Shown here: positions 48,413-56,851 of the stretch, piece after piece
Layout: every line of letters begins with the position of its first letter
Position numbering within the stretch: the first letter of the stretch is position 1
DNA from: a virus
Virus record (IMG/VR): IMGVR_UViG_3300022927_001476
Span: 1-64,000 of that record
Length of the DNA: 64,000 bases
Direction: 5' to 3' (one strand)
Notes under the pieces: model-generated
Databases searched by the model: none
What the model saw: only the letters and a program-made list of their open reading frames with translations
What the model was told of the DNA's origin: nothing
Program-made: the position numbers and the translations under genes

Positions 48413-49835
48413 AGCTGAAACAAAAACAGCCGTTGCATCTTTTGGTAGACTTAATCCTCCTACCACTGGCCATAATGCTATGGTTGATGAAATTAAAAAA
48501 GTGCCAGGGGATCACTTTTTATTTTTAAGTCATTCGCAAGGCGCTAAAAACCCAGATGCTAAACCTGGAACTAAAGCAGGTGAAAACAAAGATCCTTTAA
48601 GTTTTTCAGAAAAACTACCTTTGGTTAAACAAGCATTTCCGAACGTAAATGTAGGATATGCTGATGTTACTAAGATCTTTGACATGCCTGTAAAATTATA
48701 TAAATTAGGATATAAAAAACTAATTATAGTTGCTGGCAATGATCGTATGTCTTCATATAAAAGTATATTTCCTAAATATAATGGTGTAGAAGGCGATCAT
48801 GGTTATTACAAATTTGACAATATTGAATTTGTAGAACTTACAAGAGATGAAGAAGCTGAAGGTGTAGAAGGCATGAGTGCTAGTAAACTACGTCAGGCTG
48901 TTCGTAACAATGATTTTGAAAGTTTTAAAAAAGGATTAATTGCTGGTAATCCACAACAATTATTTGACACTATCAAAGAAAGACTTGCTGTAGATAGTTT
49001 AGGAGTAAAACAAGAAGAACCTATAGAAGAGCCTATAGAAGAGCCTGCAAAAGAAGGTATCGGTGCTATGGCTAAAGGTGCTGTAGGTCATGTTAAAAAT
49101 GCCGCAACAGCAGGCAAATTAATTTTAAAGTATGACCAAACAGGTAGAGAAGAAGATGCATTTGCGGCGATCAAGCACGGCTGGCAATGGATTAAAAATC
49201 CTAAGATGCGAAGAGGTATTGTAAATCTTGTTAAAAAATATGCAACAAAACAAGGACAAGATTGGCCAACTGCTGTAGCTCATATTAAAAAGAACACAGG
49301 AATAGATGTCTCTAATGTAAACGAATCACAAGATACTCCTACAAGAGACAAAGAAGATTATAACGCAAAGAGAAAAGCATTACAAGATATACAAATGGAT
49401 CCTAATACAGCTAACGATCCAGATCTAAAAAAAGAATTAATTCGACGTCTTGCGTCCTTAGAAAAAAATAAGCCACAAGAAATTGCCGAACTTAAAGTAC
49501 AACAACAACGTCCAAAGATTGAGGTAATGTATAATATTGCTGATCGTAAAGACGATAAACCTTTTCCATTAAGTTATAAAGATACTGGCGGCGCAAGCAC
49601 AGGTGGACAAGTAATGATCACACCACAACAAGCACAAAAATTTATTAAATTCTACGAACAACGAGCCGATGATGAAAAAATATTAATGCAAAAAGCATTG
49701 TCTAGTGTTAGCGGTACAATGAACTTGTTAAAGAATCTTGGTATGGAAGCTAATTCTATACTACCTAATAACCCAGATGCAGAAATTAAAAGTCCTGAAG
49801 AGAAACTTAGAGCTAATTTAGCAAAGGGCGTGTAA
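48390..49835 (+). CDS. nucleotidyltransferase-like protein, putative internal head protein (481 aa)
   Basis: GTG 48390 is six bases after AAAGGAG; the ATG at 48384 abuts that site and is less likely. The leader VRLRHLFEAE ends in a LFE-A site. Then AVASFGRLNPPTTGHNAMVD gives the (T/H)xGH nucleotide-binding motif and EGMSASKLRQAVRNNDF the second motif of NMN adenylyltransferase/cytidylyltransferase-type enzymes (about residues 12-190). A Glu-Pro repeat (EEPIEEPIEEP, encoded by two exact 12-nt repeats at 49020-49043) links to a helical C-terminal region. It may act on nucleotides or NAD early in infection if injected. Confidence 0.7.
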   Translation: MRLRHLFEAETKTAVASFGRLNPPTTGHNAMVDEIKKVPGDHFLFLSHSQGAKNPDAKPGTKAGENKDPLSFSEKLPLVKQAFPNVNVGYADVTKIFDMPVKLYKLGYKKLIIVAGNDRMSSYKSIFPKYNGVEGDHGYYKFDNIEFVELTRDEEAEGVEGMSASKLRQAVRNNDFESFKKGLIAGNPQQLFDTIKERLAVDSLGVKQEEPIEEPIEEPAKEGIGAMAKGAVGHVKNAATAGKLILKYDQTGREEDAFAAIKHGWQWIKNPKMRRGIVNLVKKYATKQGQDWPTAVAHIKKNTGIDVSNVNESQDTPTRDKEDYNAKRKALQDIQMDPNTANDPDLKKELIRRLASLEKNKPQEIAELKVQQQRPKIEVMYNIADRKDDKPFPLSYKDTGGASTGGQVMITPQQAQKFIKFYEQRADDEKILMQKALSSVSGTMNLLKNLGMEANSILPNNPDAEIKSPEEKLRANLAKGV

Positions 49836-50062
49836 TGGATATTGAACGTTTAAAACAGCTTGCAGGTATAAATGAATTCAAAGGATGGACACAATACACT
49901 CCTGAGAATATCTCTCAGACTGGTACAGAAAAACGTAAAATAGAACGCGAAAAAAATATTAAACCTGGTACAGATGAATGGTTTAAACTTTGGTTTAGTT
50001 TACCTCATATGACTGGTTCTGTTAATAAATCTCCAGGATTTCGAGGACGTAAACGCAAATGA
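49835..50062 (+). CDS. 75-aa basic protein with LAGI-type leader
   Basis: The start ATG overlaps the previous stop. The leader MDIERLKQLAGINEFKGW resembles the KELAGISEE site inside the 47129 protein. The rest is basic (EKRKIEREKNIKPGTDEWFK, GFRGRKRK). Its 3' end overlaps the next gene by 4 nt (ATGA). Likely a small DNA-associated internal protein. Confidence 0.65.
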   Translation: MDIERLKQLAGINEFKGWTQYTPENISQTGTEKRKIEREKNIKPGTDEWFKLWFSLPHMTGSVNKSPGFRGRKRK

Positions 50063-51918
50063 AATTTCATCAAATCAAAGAAGGCGTAGGTAGAATTGTT
50101 AAAGGTGTTAATACAACACCTGATGTAGGTCCTGACGAAGTTAAAATACAAGCGGCTAAGTTTGGTAATACTGTTGACAAAGATGGACGACCACCTACAC
50201 TAAGCAAAAAAGTTAAAGGTTCCAAAACAAATGTATTGTTTAACTTAGGTATGGTTGAAAGTGTTGAAGAACGCTCGCTTACCAAAAGTGAAAAAAATAA
50301 AAAAGAAAAGATAGTTAAAGGCATGAAAAAAGCCAAAGGCGATTTTAAAGATCGTTATGGCAAAGATGCAAAAGCTGTAATGTATGCTACAGCAACAAAG
50401 ATAGCTAAAAAGAAAAAAAAGAAAAAAACTAACGAAAGCAATATTACTAGAAAAGATCTAAAAGATCAAATTCTGCAAGGTATTAAAGTTGAATTAGAAC
50501 ACACTGACGATCCTAAAATTGCTTTAAAGATCGCTATTGATCATATAAAAGAGGATCCTGCATATTACGATAAATTAAAATTTATTGAAAATAAAGAAGT
50601 AGCGCAACCAAGTGAAATTTATGTTGACATGGATGGTGTGCTTGCAGACTTCTTTGGTAGTTGGAAGAAACTTATTGGAAAAGATTGGCGTCAGATTGAT
50701 GACATTGAACCAGCGTTACAAAAGATACGTGACACAGATGACTTTTGGTTAAAGATACCTCCTACTAAAAATGCAAATAATTTGTTAAGTATTATCAAAC
50801 AAATTAAAGGTAGCTACAATATATTAAGTGCTCCTTTACCTAATGATCCTAATTCAGAACCTCACAAGCGCGAATGGATTGAAAAATATCTAAAAAGTTT
50901 TCCTCCTAATAAAGTTATCATTACACAAGACAAAGCGAAGTATGCAACCCAATCAGACGGTACACCTAATATATTAATTGATGACTTTGGACAAAACGTT
51001 GCTAAATGGGAAGCCGCAGGTGGTGTTGGATTTAAACATAAAGATCATAAGTTTGAAAGAACGGCTCGCAATTTAGCCGCTCATTTAAGACAGCCTGCAA
51101 AAGAAACTTATACAAGAGAAGAACTACCTCAAATTAGTAGAAAAGATTTAAAACACATTTATTATACTGTAGAAACTATTAAAGTTGCAGACATAAAACC
51201 TATCCAAAAAGAACGCATCAAAGAAAATTTTACAAGACAACTTAATCGTGTGCAAAAAGGAAAATACAGTCCAATTATTGTTGACTGTGAAAACAAAATT
51301 ATAAATGGTCATCATAGATATGACATTATTAAAATGTTAGAGATGGAAGAAATAACTGTTTATAAACTTCCTTTGTATGTTGAAAATCTAGTAGAGTTTA
51401 ATAAATTAACTAAAAAAATAGGAGCAGGTGCTCTAGCAGGTGCAATGGCATTAGCACCTATGGGCAAAGCGTTTGCTGGAGATGCTCCTACTGATCCATT
51501 GCCTAACAAGCAGACATCTACTATGGTGCAGAAAGATGTGGGCGGTAAGCAAGATTTATCAAAAATTCAAGCACCAGTAAAAAAAGATTTTTGGAAAGTT
51601 ACAATAAACTATAAGGGCAAGGATGTTAATTTAAAACTACCATTTAGCGCAGGAACCAATAAAAAACAGATAAAACAATTTGTTGACGATATGATGTCTC
51701 AACAAGGTGTAAAGGATTACGCAGTTAAGGATATCGATACTCTTAATAAGGTTCCTATAGATCAATCCATACTGAAAAAGTTAGTTCAAGAATTAGAAAA
51801 AAGAAACGGAAAACAGAGTATTCCATATCTTGCCGGAATGGCAAAGAGAGCAGGTGCTAAACCAGGTGCAGACAATGCACACGCAACCGCGGCAATGAAG
51901 GCATACTTAGGAAAATGA
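50059..51918 (+). CDS. multidomain protein: HAD phosphatase plus ParB-like domain, putative internal protein (619 aa)
   Basis: The leader MKFHQIKEGVGR has an IKE-G site. Residues 75-120 hold a Lys-rich module with VMYATATKIAKK common in marine phage proteins. A HAD domain starts at YVDMDGVLADFF (Asp190/Asp192) and ends near 340. A ParB/sulfiredoxin-like domain follows (IKPIQKERIKENFTRQ, IINGHHRYDIIKM, 378-440). Residues 453-474 are a hydrophobic, signal-peptide-like segment ending AFAGDAP. The last 130 residues are alpha/beta (WKVTINYKGKDVNLKLPF). The combination of phosphatase, ParB-type nuclease fold and membrane-like segment in one leader-bearing chain is unusual. Confidence 0.7.
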   Translation: MKFHQIKEGVGRIVKGVNTTPDVGPDEVKIQAAKFGNTVDKDGRPPTLSKKVKGSKTNVLFNLGMVESVEERSLTKSEKNKKEKIVKGMKKAKGDFKDRYGKDAKAVMYATATKIAKKKKKKKTNESNITRKDLKDQILQGIKVELEHTDDPKIALKIAIDHIKEDPAYYDKLKFIENKEVAQPSEIYVDMDGVLADFFGSWKKLIGKDWRQIDDIEPALQKIRDTDDFWLKIPPTKNANNLLSIIKQIKGSYNILSAPLPNDPNSEPHKREWIEKYLKSFPPNKVIITQDKAKYATQSDGTPNILIDDFGQNVAKWEAAGGVGFKHKDHKFERTARNLAAHLRQPAKETYTREELPQISRKDLKHIYYTVETIKVADIKPIQKERIKENFTRQLNRVQKGKYSPIIVDCENKIINGHHRYDIIKMLEMEEITVYKLPLYVENLVEFNKLTKKIGAGALAGAMALAPMGKAFAGDAPTDPLPNKQTSTMVQKDVGGKQDLSKIQAPVKKDFWKVTINYKGKDVNLKLPFSAGTNKKQIKQFVDDMMSQQGVKDYAVKDIDTLNKVPIDQSILKKLVQELEKRNGKQSIPYLAGMAKRAGAKPGADNAHATAAMKAYLGK

Positions 51919-52376
51919 GAATATTCGAACTAATAGAAAACAACGAAAACTTTGCTAACGCAACAAAACAAGATTTTCTTGCATTTAAAAAATTTGTCAA
52001 AGGTACTACACATTTATTTAAGAATTATAATAATATGTCCGAAGAGGAACAAGACGAGTTGCTTGCAGATCTTGTAAAATTACAATTTGATAGTAATTTA
52101 ATGAATAGTTTTCCTAAGTGGAAAGAGTATGCTATTAAAACCATGAAAAATTTGGATGACGAAAGAATTCAAAAAGTATTTAAACAGGCAGGACTTGTTG
52201 AAAACTTTGCTGACGGTAAGAAAAAAGAAACTATAGAAGAAACTATTCGTAAGCAAGGTGACAAGTATGTTATCTACAGTAAAGACGGTAAAAAGAAACT
52301 TGGCACATACGATAGTCGTAAAGCAGCCGAAAAGCGTCTAGGACAAATAGAGTATTTTAAACATGCTGGTAAGTGA
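51915..52376 (+). CDS. 153-aa protein with capsid-targeting-like leader and ENFADGK motif
   Basis: It begins MRIFELIENNENFANATKQD; LIE is a possible cut site. A helical part follows, then VENFADGKKKE and a basic C-terminal module (YVIYSKDGKKKLGTYDSRKA) found in several marine phage proteins. ENFADGK recurs in the next gene. The ATG overlaps the previous stop (ATGA). Confidence 0.65.
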   Translation: MRIFELIENNENFANATKQDFLAFKKFVKGTTHLFKNYNNMSEEEQDELLADLVKLQFDSNLMNSFPKWKEYAIKTMKNLDDERIQKVFKQAGLVENFADGKKKETIEETIRKQGDKYVIYSKDGKKKLGTYDSRKAAEKRLGQIEYFKHAGK

Positions 52377-52569
52377 GATTACAGAAAACTTTGCTGACGG
52401 TAAAGTAAAAGGCAAAAGCAGACCAGGACGAGTAAAGAAGTCTGGTGCTAGTTGCAATGGTAGTGTTACAGCATTACGCAAACGTGCTAAAAATGCAAGT
52501 GGTGAAAAGGCTAAAATGTACCACTGGTGCGCCAACATGAAATCAGGTAGAAGCAAAAAAGGTAAATAG
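52363..52569 (+). CDS. 68-aa basic Cys-containing protein with ENFADGK motif
   Basis: It begins MLVSEITENFADGKVKGKSR (ITE site). Then comes the conserved-looking GASCNGSVTALRKRAKNA and KMYHWCANMKSG, two Cys in a highly basic chain. It overlaps the previous gene by 14 nt. A DNA-binding role is plausible from charge. Function unknown. Confidence 0.65.
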   Translation: MLVSEITENFADGKVKGKSRPGRVKKSGASCNGSVTALRKRAKNASGEKAKMYHWCANMKSGRSKKGK

Positions 52570-52573
52570 TATT

Positions 52574-53641
52574 ATGAGATTAAGAGAAATTACATCTAAC
52601 ATTAAACAGCCAATTAACGAATTTGATATTTTAGGCGGATTAAAATGGCTTGGCAGGGCCGCACTAAGTGGGCCAGCAACTGCCGCACAAATTGCGTTAA
52701 CACCTAGTTCTACATCCGCATGGGACACTACTGATGCTCCGGCTATGTTGTATAATAAATTACGTGCAGACGGACGAGATGAAGCAACTGCAAATGCCGC
52801 GGCATTAGAACTTAGAGATAGAATTAGTCGAGGCGATCACACCGCTATTCAAACATACAGAGATGCTACAGGGGACACTGGCCAATTGCCATGGGACTTA
52901 CAAGATTTACAAACTTCAATTGATCAAAGAATTGCATCAGGTGGCGGACGTGGAAACGGTGCCGCTGAACTTGCTCAAAGGCGAGCAGATGCGGCAAATG
53001 GTGTTCCAGGAGCAGGTCCTGCTCCAACAGACAGTCCAAAAGCAGATACTACTGCTCCACAACAGCCATCTACACCTGGTGCAAGTGATTCATCTAATGC
53101 GCCAAGTAGCACAACGGATACTAGACCATCAACTACTGCTCCTAAGACTACTACTGCTCCTAAACAACCAGATGCTGTTCCAACTTCTGTTGCAAATTTG
53201 CCTAATGTTGTTAAAGACGCAGGCGCCGCTCAAGCACTAGCACAATCTAATCCACAAACATCAGCACAATGGGCTGATGGTATTGCAAAAGCAACTGGTG
53301 GTACGCTAGGTGCATCAACTGTACAGTCGTTAGCACAAGGTGCTATGAAATATGCTTTGCCAGCGGCAGCTGTAGTTGCATTGTTATACGGTGGTAAAAA
53401 ATTGCTTGATTATGCAGGTTCTAAAAAGAAAAAAGAATCAATAGGTGAAAATAGCTCTGCTCCAATAGTTGCCGCTAATGTGGCATCTGTTGCTAATCCT
53501 CAACACGCAAAAGGCCATGTTGGAAAAGATAAAAATGGCTTACCAAAGAAAAACTCAAAGAAACAACCTGGTACTAATTTAGTAATAAATGCACTAGATG
53601 ATGACGAGGGCTTCTTTGGCTCCAAGACAATCAAAAGATAA
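52574..53641 (+). CDS. putative internal head protein with Pro/Thr-rich linker (355 aa)
   Basis: The leader MRLREITSNIKQPINEFDIL has INE-F. Residues 25-135 are helical and Ala-rich; about 140-205 is a Thr/Pro/Ser linker (TTAPKTTTAPKQPDAVPTS). A second helical domain holds one membrane-like segment (YALPAAAVVALLYGGKKL) near residue 270. The end is basic (PKKNSKKQPG) then acidic. No enzyme motif seen. A late promoter overlaps its stop. Confidence 0.6.
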   Translation: MRLREITSNIKQPINEFDILGGLKWLGRAALSGPATAAQIALTPSSTSAWDTTDAPAMLYNKLRADGRDEATANAAALELRDRISRGDHTAIQTYRDATGDTGQLPWDLQDLQTSIDQRIASGGGRGNGAAELAQRRADAANGVPGAGPAPTDSPKADTTAPQQPSTPGASDSSNAPSSTTDTRPSTTAPKTTTAPKQPDAVPTSVANLPNVVKDAGAAQALAQSNPQTSAQWADGIAKATGGTLGASTVQSLAQGAMKYALPAAAVVALLYGGKKLLDYAGSKKKKESIGENSSAPIVAANVASVANPQHAKGHVGKDKNGLPKKNSKKQPGTNLVINALDDDEGFFGSKTIKR

Positions 53642-53644
53642 ATA
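53637..53644 (+). promoter_or_regulatory. T4-type late promoter element
   Basis: GATAAATA followed by CTGTATAGGA, the same extended element as at 23937. It overlaps the previous stop and precedes ATG 53662. Confidence 0.65.
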
Positions 53645-53661
53645 CTGTATAGGAAAACACA

Positions 53662-54624
53662 ATGAGAGAAAAACATTTAAAAGAAACTGGTTTAGCCGAT
53701 ATGGCATTTAAGGTTGAACAAGACCACGAAGTTCAAATGGCTCGTGCCGAATTATATAAACTAGCTAAGTATGCAATCAAATTACACGAAATGCTTAAAG
53801 GTGTATCAGAGCAACAAGGTTTAGAAGGTTGGGTGCAAGCTAAGATTACAAAGGCCGCTGACTATGTTTCAAGTGTTTATCATCATATGGATTACGAAAC
53901 TAAGTTTGAAGAAGTAACAGAATCCAATAAATCAATTGTAGAAGGCATCGACTCTCCAATAGTGACGATGACTATTCCAAACACAACTCCTGAGATGGCA
54001 GAAAAAATGGAGAGAATTGCTAACGAAAAGAACATCGAGTTTTCAAAACAAGGAAACACTGTTTTTTTGAAGGGTAAAAGAATTGATATGACAATGCTTA
54101 CAACTAAAATGGCTATTGCTCAGACAAACATACCAATGGTTCCTGTTGAACCAAAGCGTGGCACTCCAGGTAATCCAATCGGCATGTCTAAGGATCAAAT
54201 GGCAGATCCTGCTAATCAAGACCTAATGCAAAAAGCAAGACGTATGGATGCATTAGGTGATAGTGTAAACTATAAAGGTTTTTTAAGCAGTTTATTAGAA
54301 GAAAAAGTAACAAATAAGTTATCTGAAAAAGTAGAAATGTGTCCAAAAGCATGTTGCGGGAAACCTGTAACAGAATGCTCATGTGGACCAGATTGTAAAC
54401 ATTGTGATTGCTACGAAAAGAACAAGGCAATGAAGGAATCTAAAAATAACCTATGTGAAGATTGCGGTAAAGAAAAACTTACCAAAACAGAAATGACAGA
54501 AATTGCTAATCTAGAAGAAGGCAAAAAACACGGCAATAGTAAAGTTTATGACAAATGCTGGAAAGGCTGTCGTAAAGTTGCAGGCAAAAAACGTGGTGAG
54601 CCAGGCTCGTGCAAGTGTGACTAA
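53662..54624 (+). CDS. conserved helical protein with Cys-rich C-terminus (320 aa)
   Basis: Residues 20-90 (ARAELYKLAKYAIKLHEML, GWVQAKITKAADYVSSVYHH) form a helical module common in marine T4-like phages. Residues 110-215 are a mixed segment. The last 100 residues hold about 17 Cys: CPKACCGKP, CSCGPDCKHCDCYEK, CEDCGKE, YDKCWKGCRK and a final CKCD, suggesting two or three zinc sites. MREKHLKETGLADM is a leader of the same type as its neighbours, with no clear L-x-E cut. Function unknown. Confidence 0.7.
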   Translation: MREKHLKETGLADMAFKVEQDHEVQMARAELYKLAKYAIKLHEMLKGVSEQQGLEGWVQAKITKAADYVSSVYHHMDYETKFEEVTESNKSIVEGIDSPIVTMTIPNTTPEMAEKMERIANEKNIEFSKQGNTVFLKGKRIDMTMLTTKMAIAQTNIPMVPVEPKRGTPGNPIGMSKDQMADPANQDLMQKARRMDALGDSVNYKGFLSSLLEEKVTNKLSEKVEMCPKACCGKPVTECSCGPDCKHCDCYEKNKAMKESKNNLCEDCGKEKLTKTEMTEIANLEEGKKHGNSKVYDKCWKGCRKVAGKKRGEPGSCKCD

Positions 54625-55254
54625 ATGTCTCAATCATCCATTGGTGGTTACTATCTAGAAGACAGTGCCGAAGATTTTGTTTGGCAAACAATAGATCCAG
54701 ATCATATCTGGGTTATGGATAAACTAATACTTTCACGTAAATTAAAATATAATAGTGGCCCGGTCGGACTTGATGTTCCGCATCCGGGCTTTTATATTGT
54801 ACGTCCTTGTGTTAACATGTTAGGACTAGGACTAGGCGCTCAAAAGGTTTGGATCGAACAACAAACAATACATCTTCCATTAGGACACTTTTGGTGCGAG
54901 TTTTTCGAAGGCGATCATTACAGCATAGATTACTTCAAAGGTAAGCAAATGCTATGTGTACAAGGTAAAAAACCTGAAGATACATTTACAAAGTGGACTG
55001 ATTGGCGCAGAGATGATAAGAAATTTACGTTTCCCACATTACTAAATGAATTAGTTGAACATCATCCTTGGATGAACTGCGAGTTTATAGGTAACAAACT
55101 CATCGAAGTACACCTAAGACGCAACGAAGACTTTGATGGCAACATCAATCATTTCATTCCAGTCTGGAAAGGGCAGGATACTACTCCGCCCAAAGGATAC
55201 ACGTATCGTGAATACCCAGACATCCACGACAGAATTGGTGCTTTTGTTAAATAA
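54625..55254 (+). CDS. conserved 209-aa protein, unknown
   Basis: It starts directly after the previous stop. No capsid-type leader. Trp- and Pro-rich alpha/beta sequence (HIWVMDKLILSRKLKYNSG, PGFYIVRPCVNMLG, NINHFIPVWKGQ). The pattern is reminiscent of ligand-binding alpha/beta proteins but does not give a family. It closes the late unit before a strong sigma70 promoter. Confidence 0.7.
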   Translation: MSQSSIGGYYLEDSAEDFVWQTIDPDHIWVMDKLILSRKLKYNSGPVGLDVPHPGFYIVRPCVNMLGLGLGAQKVWIEQQTIHLPLGHFWCEFFEGDHYSIDYFKGKQMLCVQGKKPEDTFTKWTDWRRDDKKFTFPTLLNELVEHHPWMNCEFIGNKLIEVHLRRNEDFDGNINHFIPVWKGQDTTPPKGYTYREYPDIHDRIGAFVK

Positions 55255-55259
55255 AACGC

Positions 55260-55288
55260 TTGACAAAGCCTAAATAATCATATATAAT
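55260..55288 (+). promoter_or_regulatory. perfect consensus sigma70 promoter
   Basis: TTGACA (55260-55265), 17-bp spacer, TATAAT (55283-55288), then AAGGAG before ATG 55322. Confidence 0.9.
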
Positions 55289-55321
55289 TAACTTAAATTA
55301 CAACTCAACAAGGAGAAAACT

Positions 55322-55582
55322 ATGAGCGATCGTACCTATGGTGCAGAAGAAAAAGCAAAACTCGAGCGTCTTGTCAATGAAGGCGCAACAGTTCTAAGAG
55401 AAATTGAAGATCTTACAATGGGTCTTAAAGAAACAGTTAAAGCCGTAGCAGAAGAACTAGATATTAAACCAGCACTAATTAACAAAGCTATCAAAGTAGC
55501 ACACAAAGGTGACTGGGATAAAGTAAACGATGAGTTTGAAGATCTTGAAACACTAGTTGTTACTGTTGGGAAAGACAAATAA
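55322..55582 (+). CDS. dsbA: DsbA-like double-stranded DNA-binding protein
   Basis: 86 residues, helical. The middle (TMGLKETVKAVAEELDIKPA then LINKAIKVAHKGD) fits the T4 DsbA pattern, in which an AKEELGV...FNRLL..YHK stretch occupies the same place, and the length is similar (T4 DsbA is about 89 aa). DsbA binds duplex DNA near late promoters in T4. It is first behind a perfect promoter and AAGGAG site, so it is expected to be abundant. The match is by pattern, not strong identity. Confidence 0.7.
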   Translation: MSDRTYGAEEKAKLERLVNEGATVLREIEDLTMGLKETVKAVAEELDIKPALINKAIKVAHKGDWDKVNDEFEDLETLVVTVGKDK

Positions 55583-55585
55583 TAA

Positions 55586-55867
55586 GTGGAAAAAATAAAA
55601 GACTTTTGGCTAGATAGTTATACTAGTGATAAAACTGCATTTGCATTTGAACTTGTAAGTTTTATATTTACAGTTGGTGCAAGTATGACACTAGCCTTAA
55701 ATGCCAAAGATCCAAATATGCTTATTGTGTATCCAGGGTTTTTTGTTGGAAGTATAACTCAAGCGTATGCAAGTTATCGTAGAGGAGCGGCATGGGTATT
55801 GCTGTTGACTACTTATTTTGCATGTGTTAACATTTTTGGATTTGGAGTTGCATCACAATGGTGGTAG
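55586..55867 (+). CDS. three-helix membrane protein (93 aa)
   Basis: GTG 55586, three bases after the previous stop, with weak GGGAAAG upstream. Hydrophobic helices at about 18-36 (FAFELVSFIFTVGASMTLAL), 44-58 and 68-88 (AWVLLLTTYFACVNIFGFGV). Small membrane proteins of this type stand before the polymerase in marine T4-likes. Function unknown. Confidence 0.65.
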   Translation: MEKIKDFWLDSYTSDKTAFAFELVSFIFTVGASMTLALNAKDPNMLIVYPGFFVGSITQAYASYRRGAAWVLLLTTYFACVNIFGFGVASQWW

Positions 55868-55959
55868 AAGTTTTAAAACTTTTAGGACTTCTTGTATTAT
55901 TTTATGCTGTTCCTATCGGAGCATTAATAATGTGGAATAATGAGGACCCAAAAAAATGA
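55858..55959 (+). CDS. 33-aa single-pass membrane peptide
   Basis: ATG 55858 overlaps the end of the previous gene by 10 nt and its stop overlaps the next ATG (ATGA). The sequence VEVLKLLGLLVLFYAVPIGA is one hydrophobic helix, then a polar tail WNNEDPKK. It is held in the overlap chain of membrane genes, which supports it being real despite its size. Confidence 0.5.
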   Translation: MVVEVLKLLGLLVLFYAVPIGALIMWNNEDPKK

Positions 55960-56174
55960 TAGTAAAACCTTACCAGTGGTTAGCTTGGTTCAGTACAGCT
56001 TGTTTGTTAGTTGCCGCTACACTAGCCGCATTTAATATCTATCCTTGGTACATCTTTGCGTTTATTGGCAGTAATAGTCTTTGGGTACTAATAGGTATTC
56101 TATGGAAAGAAAAAAGTTTGATTGTGCTAAACGCAGGACTAACCGCAATTTACATTGCGGGATTGATGTTCTGA
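55956..56174 (+). CDS. three-helix membrane protein (72 aa)
   Basis: It starts in the overlap ATGA. Three hydrophobic segments: WLAWFSTACLLVAATLAAF, YIFAFIGSNSLWVLIGILW and SLIVLNAGLTAIYIAGLMF. The pattern recalls half of a PnuC/SWEET-type small transporter but is too short to claim transport. Unassigned. Confidence 0.65.
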   Translation: MIVKPYQWLAWFSTACLLVAATLAAFNIYPWYIFAFIGSNSLWVLIGILWKEKSLIVLNAGLTAIYIAGLMF

Positions 56175-56248
56175 TAAGTAATAATAACGCCAATAGCAAT
56201 AGCTAGGTAAGTAGATGGTTAAGTTGGCCACAAGCAACGTAGGAAAAA

Positions 56249-56851
56249 ATGAAATTATCGTGTAGTACAATGTACATTTCTCAGCCCGTCGCTATTAGAC
56301 ATGGTGCAATCGGCTTTAGTAAACAATTCCGACAATCTATTATTGAACACTTTCTTAAATTGAAAGAAGAAAGTGAACCTACGCACGAGTCTTGGAAAAC
56401 CGGACACGATATTCATCTTGACCATAACATACTCAATCCATTACTAGACAAAATACACTTATGGTATTGTCATAATGTTGTAGGACCTCGCGGTCCTAAA
56501 TTTATAACTAGTCAAGTTTGGAATAATACTCAACGTTTAAATATTGATGCTGAAGTATGGTTCCAAGAGAGCTTACCTGGGCAAGGTTGCCCACAACATG
56601 AACATGGCACATTAAGCCGTTATAGCTGGGTATATTACTTAGATGTTGGTGAAAGTAATAGTCCACTTACATTTGTTGAAATGAAAGAAACAAAAAACGA
56701 AGTATTTCCGGTTGACGAAATACATCTTCCTGTGTATAATGATATGATAGTTATGTTTCCAAGTAACATACATCATAAAGTTTATCCTGTAAACACAACC
56801 AGGTATATACTAGCAGGAAATATTAACGATATCTCGTATAAGGAGAATTAA
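56249..56851 (+). CDS. second putative 2OG-Fe(II) oxygenase-like protein
   Basis: 200 residues. Beta-helix landmarks: CPQHEHGTLSRYSWVYYLD (HxH/E metal motif), DMIVMFPSNIHHKVYPV (distal His) and TTRYILAGNIN (Arg). This is similar in pattern to the protein at 33791. The N-terminal 80 residues are helical. A GTAGGAAA site precedes ATG. Substrate unknown. It stands directly before the DNA polymerase with AAGGAG in its last codons. Confidence 0.65.
   Translation: MKLSCSTMYISQPVAIRHGAIGFSKQFRQSIIEHFLKLKEESEPTHESWKTGHDIHLDHNILNPLLDKIHLWYCHNVVGPRGPKFITSQVWNNTQRLNIDAEVWFQESLPGQGCPQHEHGTLSRYSWVYYLDVGESNSPLTFVEMKETKNEVFPVDEIHLPVYNDMIVMFPSNIHHKVYPVNTTRYILAGNINDISYKEN

Noticed and set aside
49020-49043. 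Two tandem copies of CCTATAGAAGAG as a regulatory repeat
   Set aside because: They encode an in-frame Glu-Pro linker within the 48390 gene and need no other explanation.
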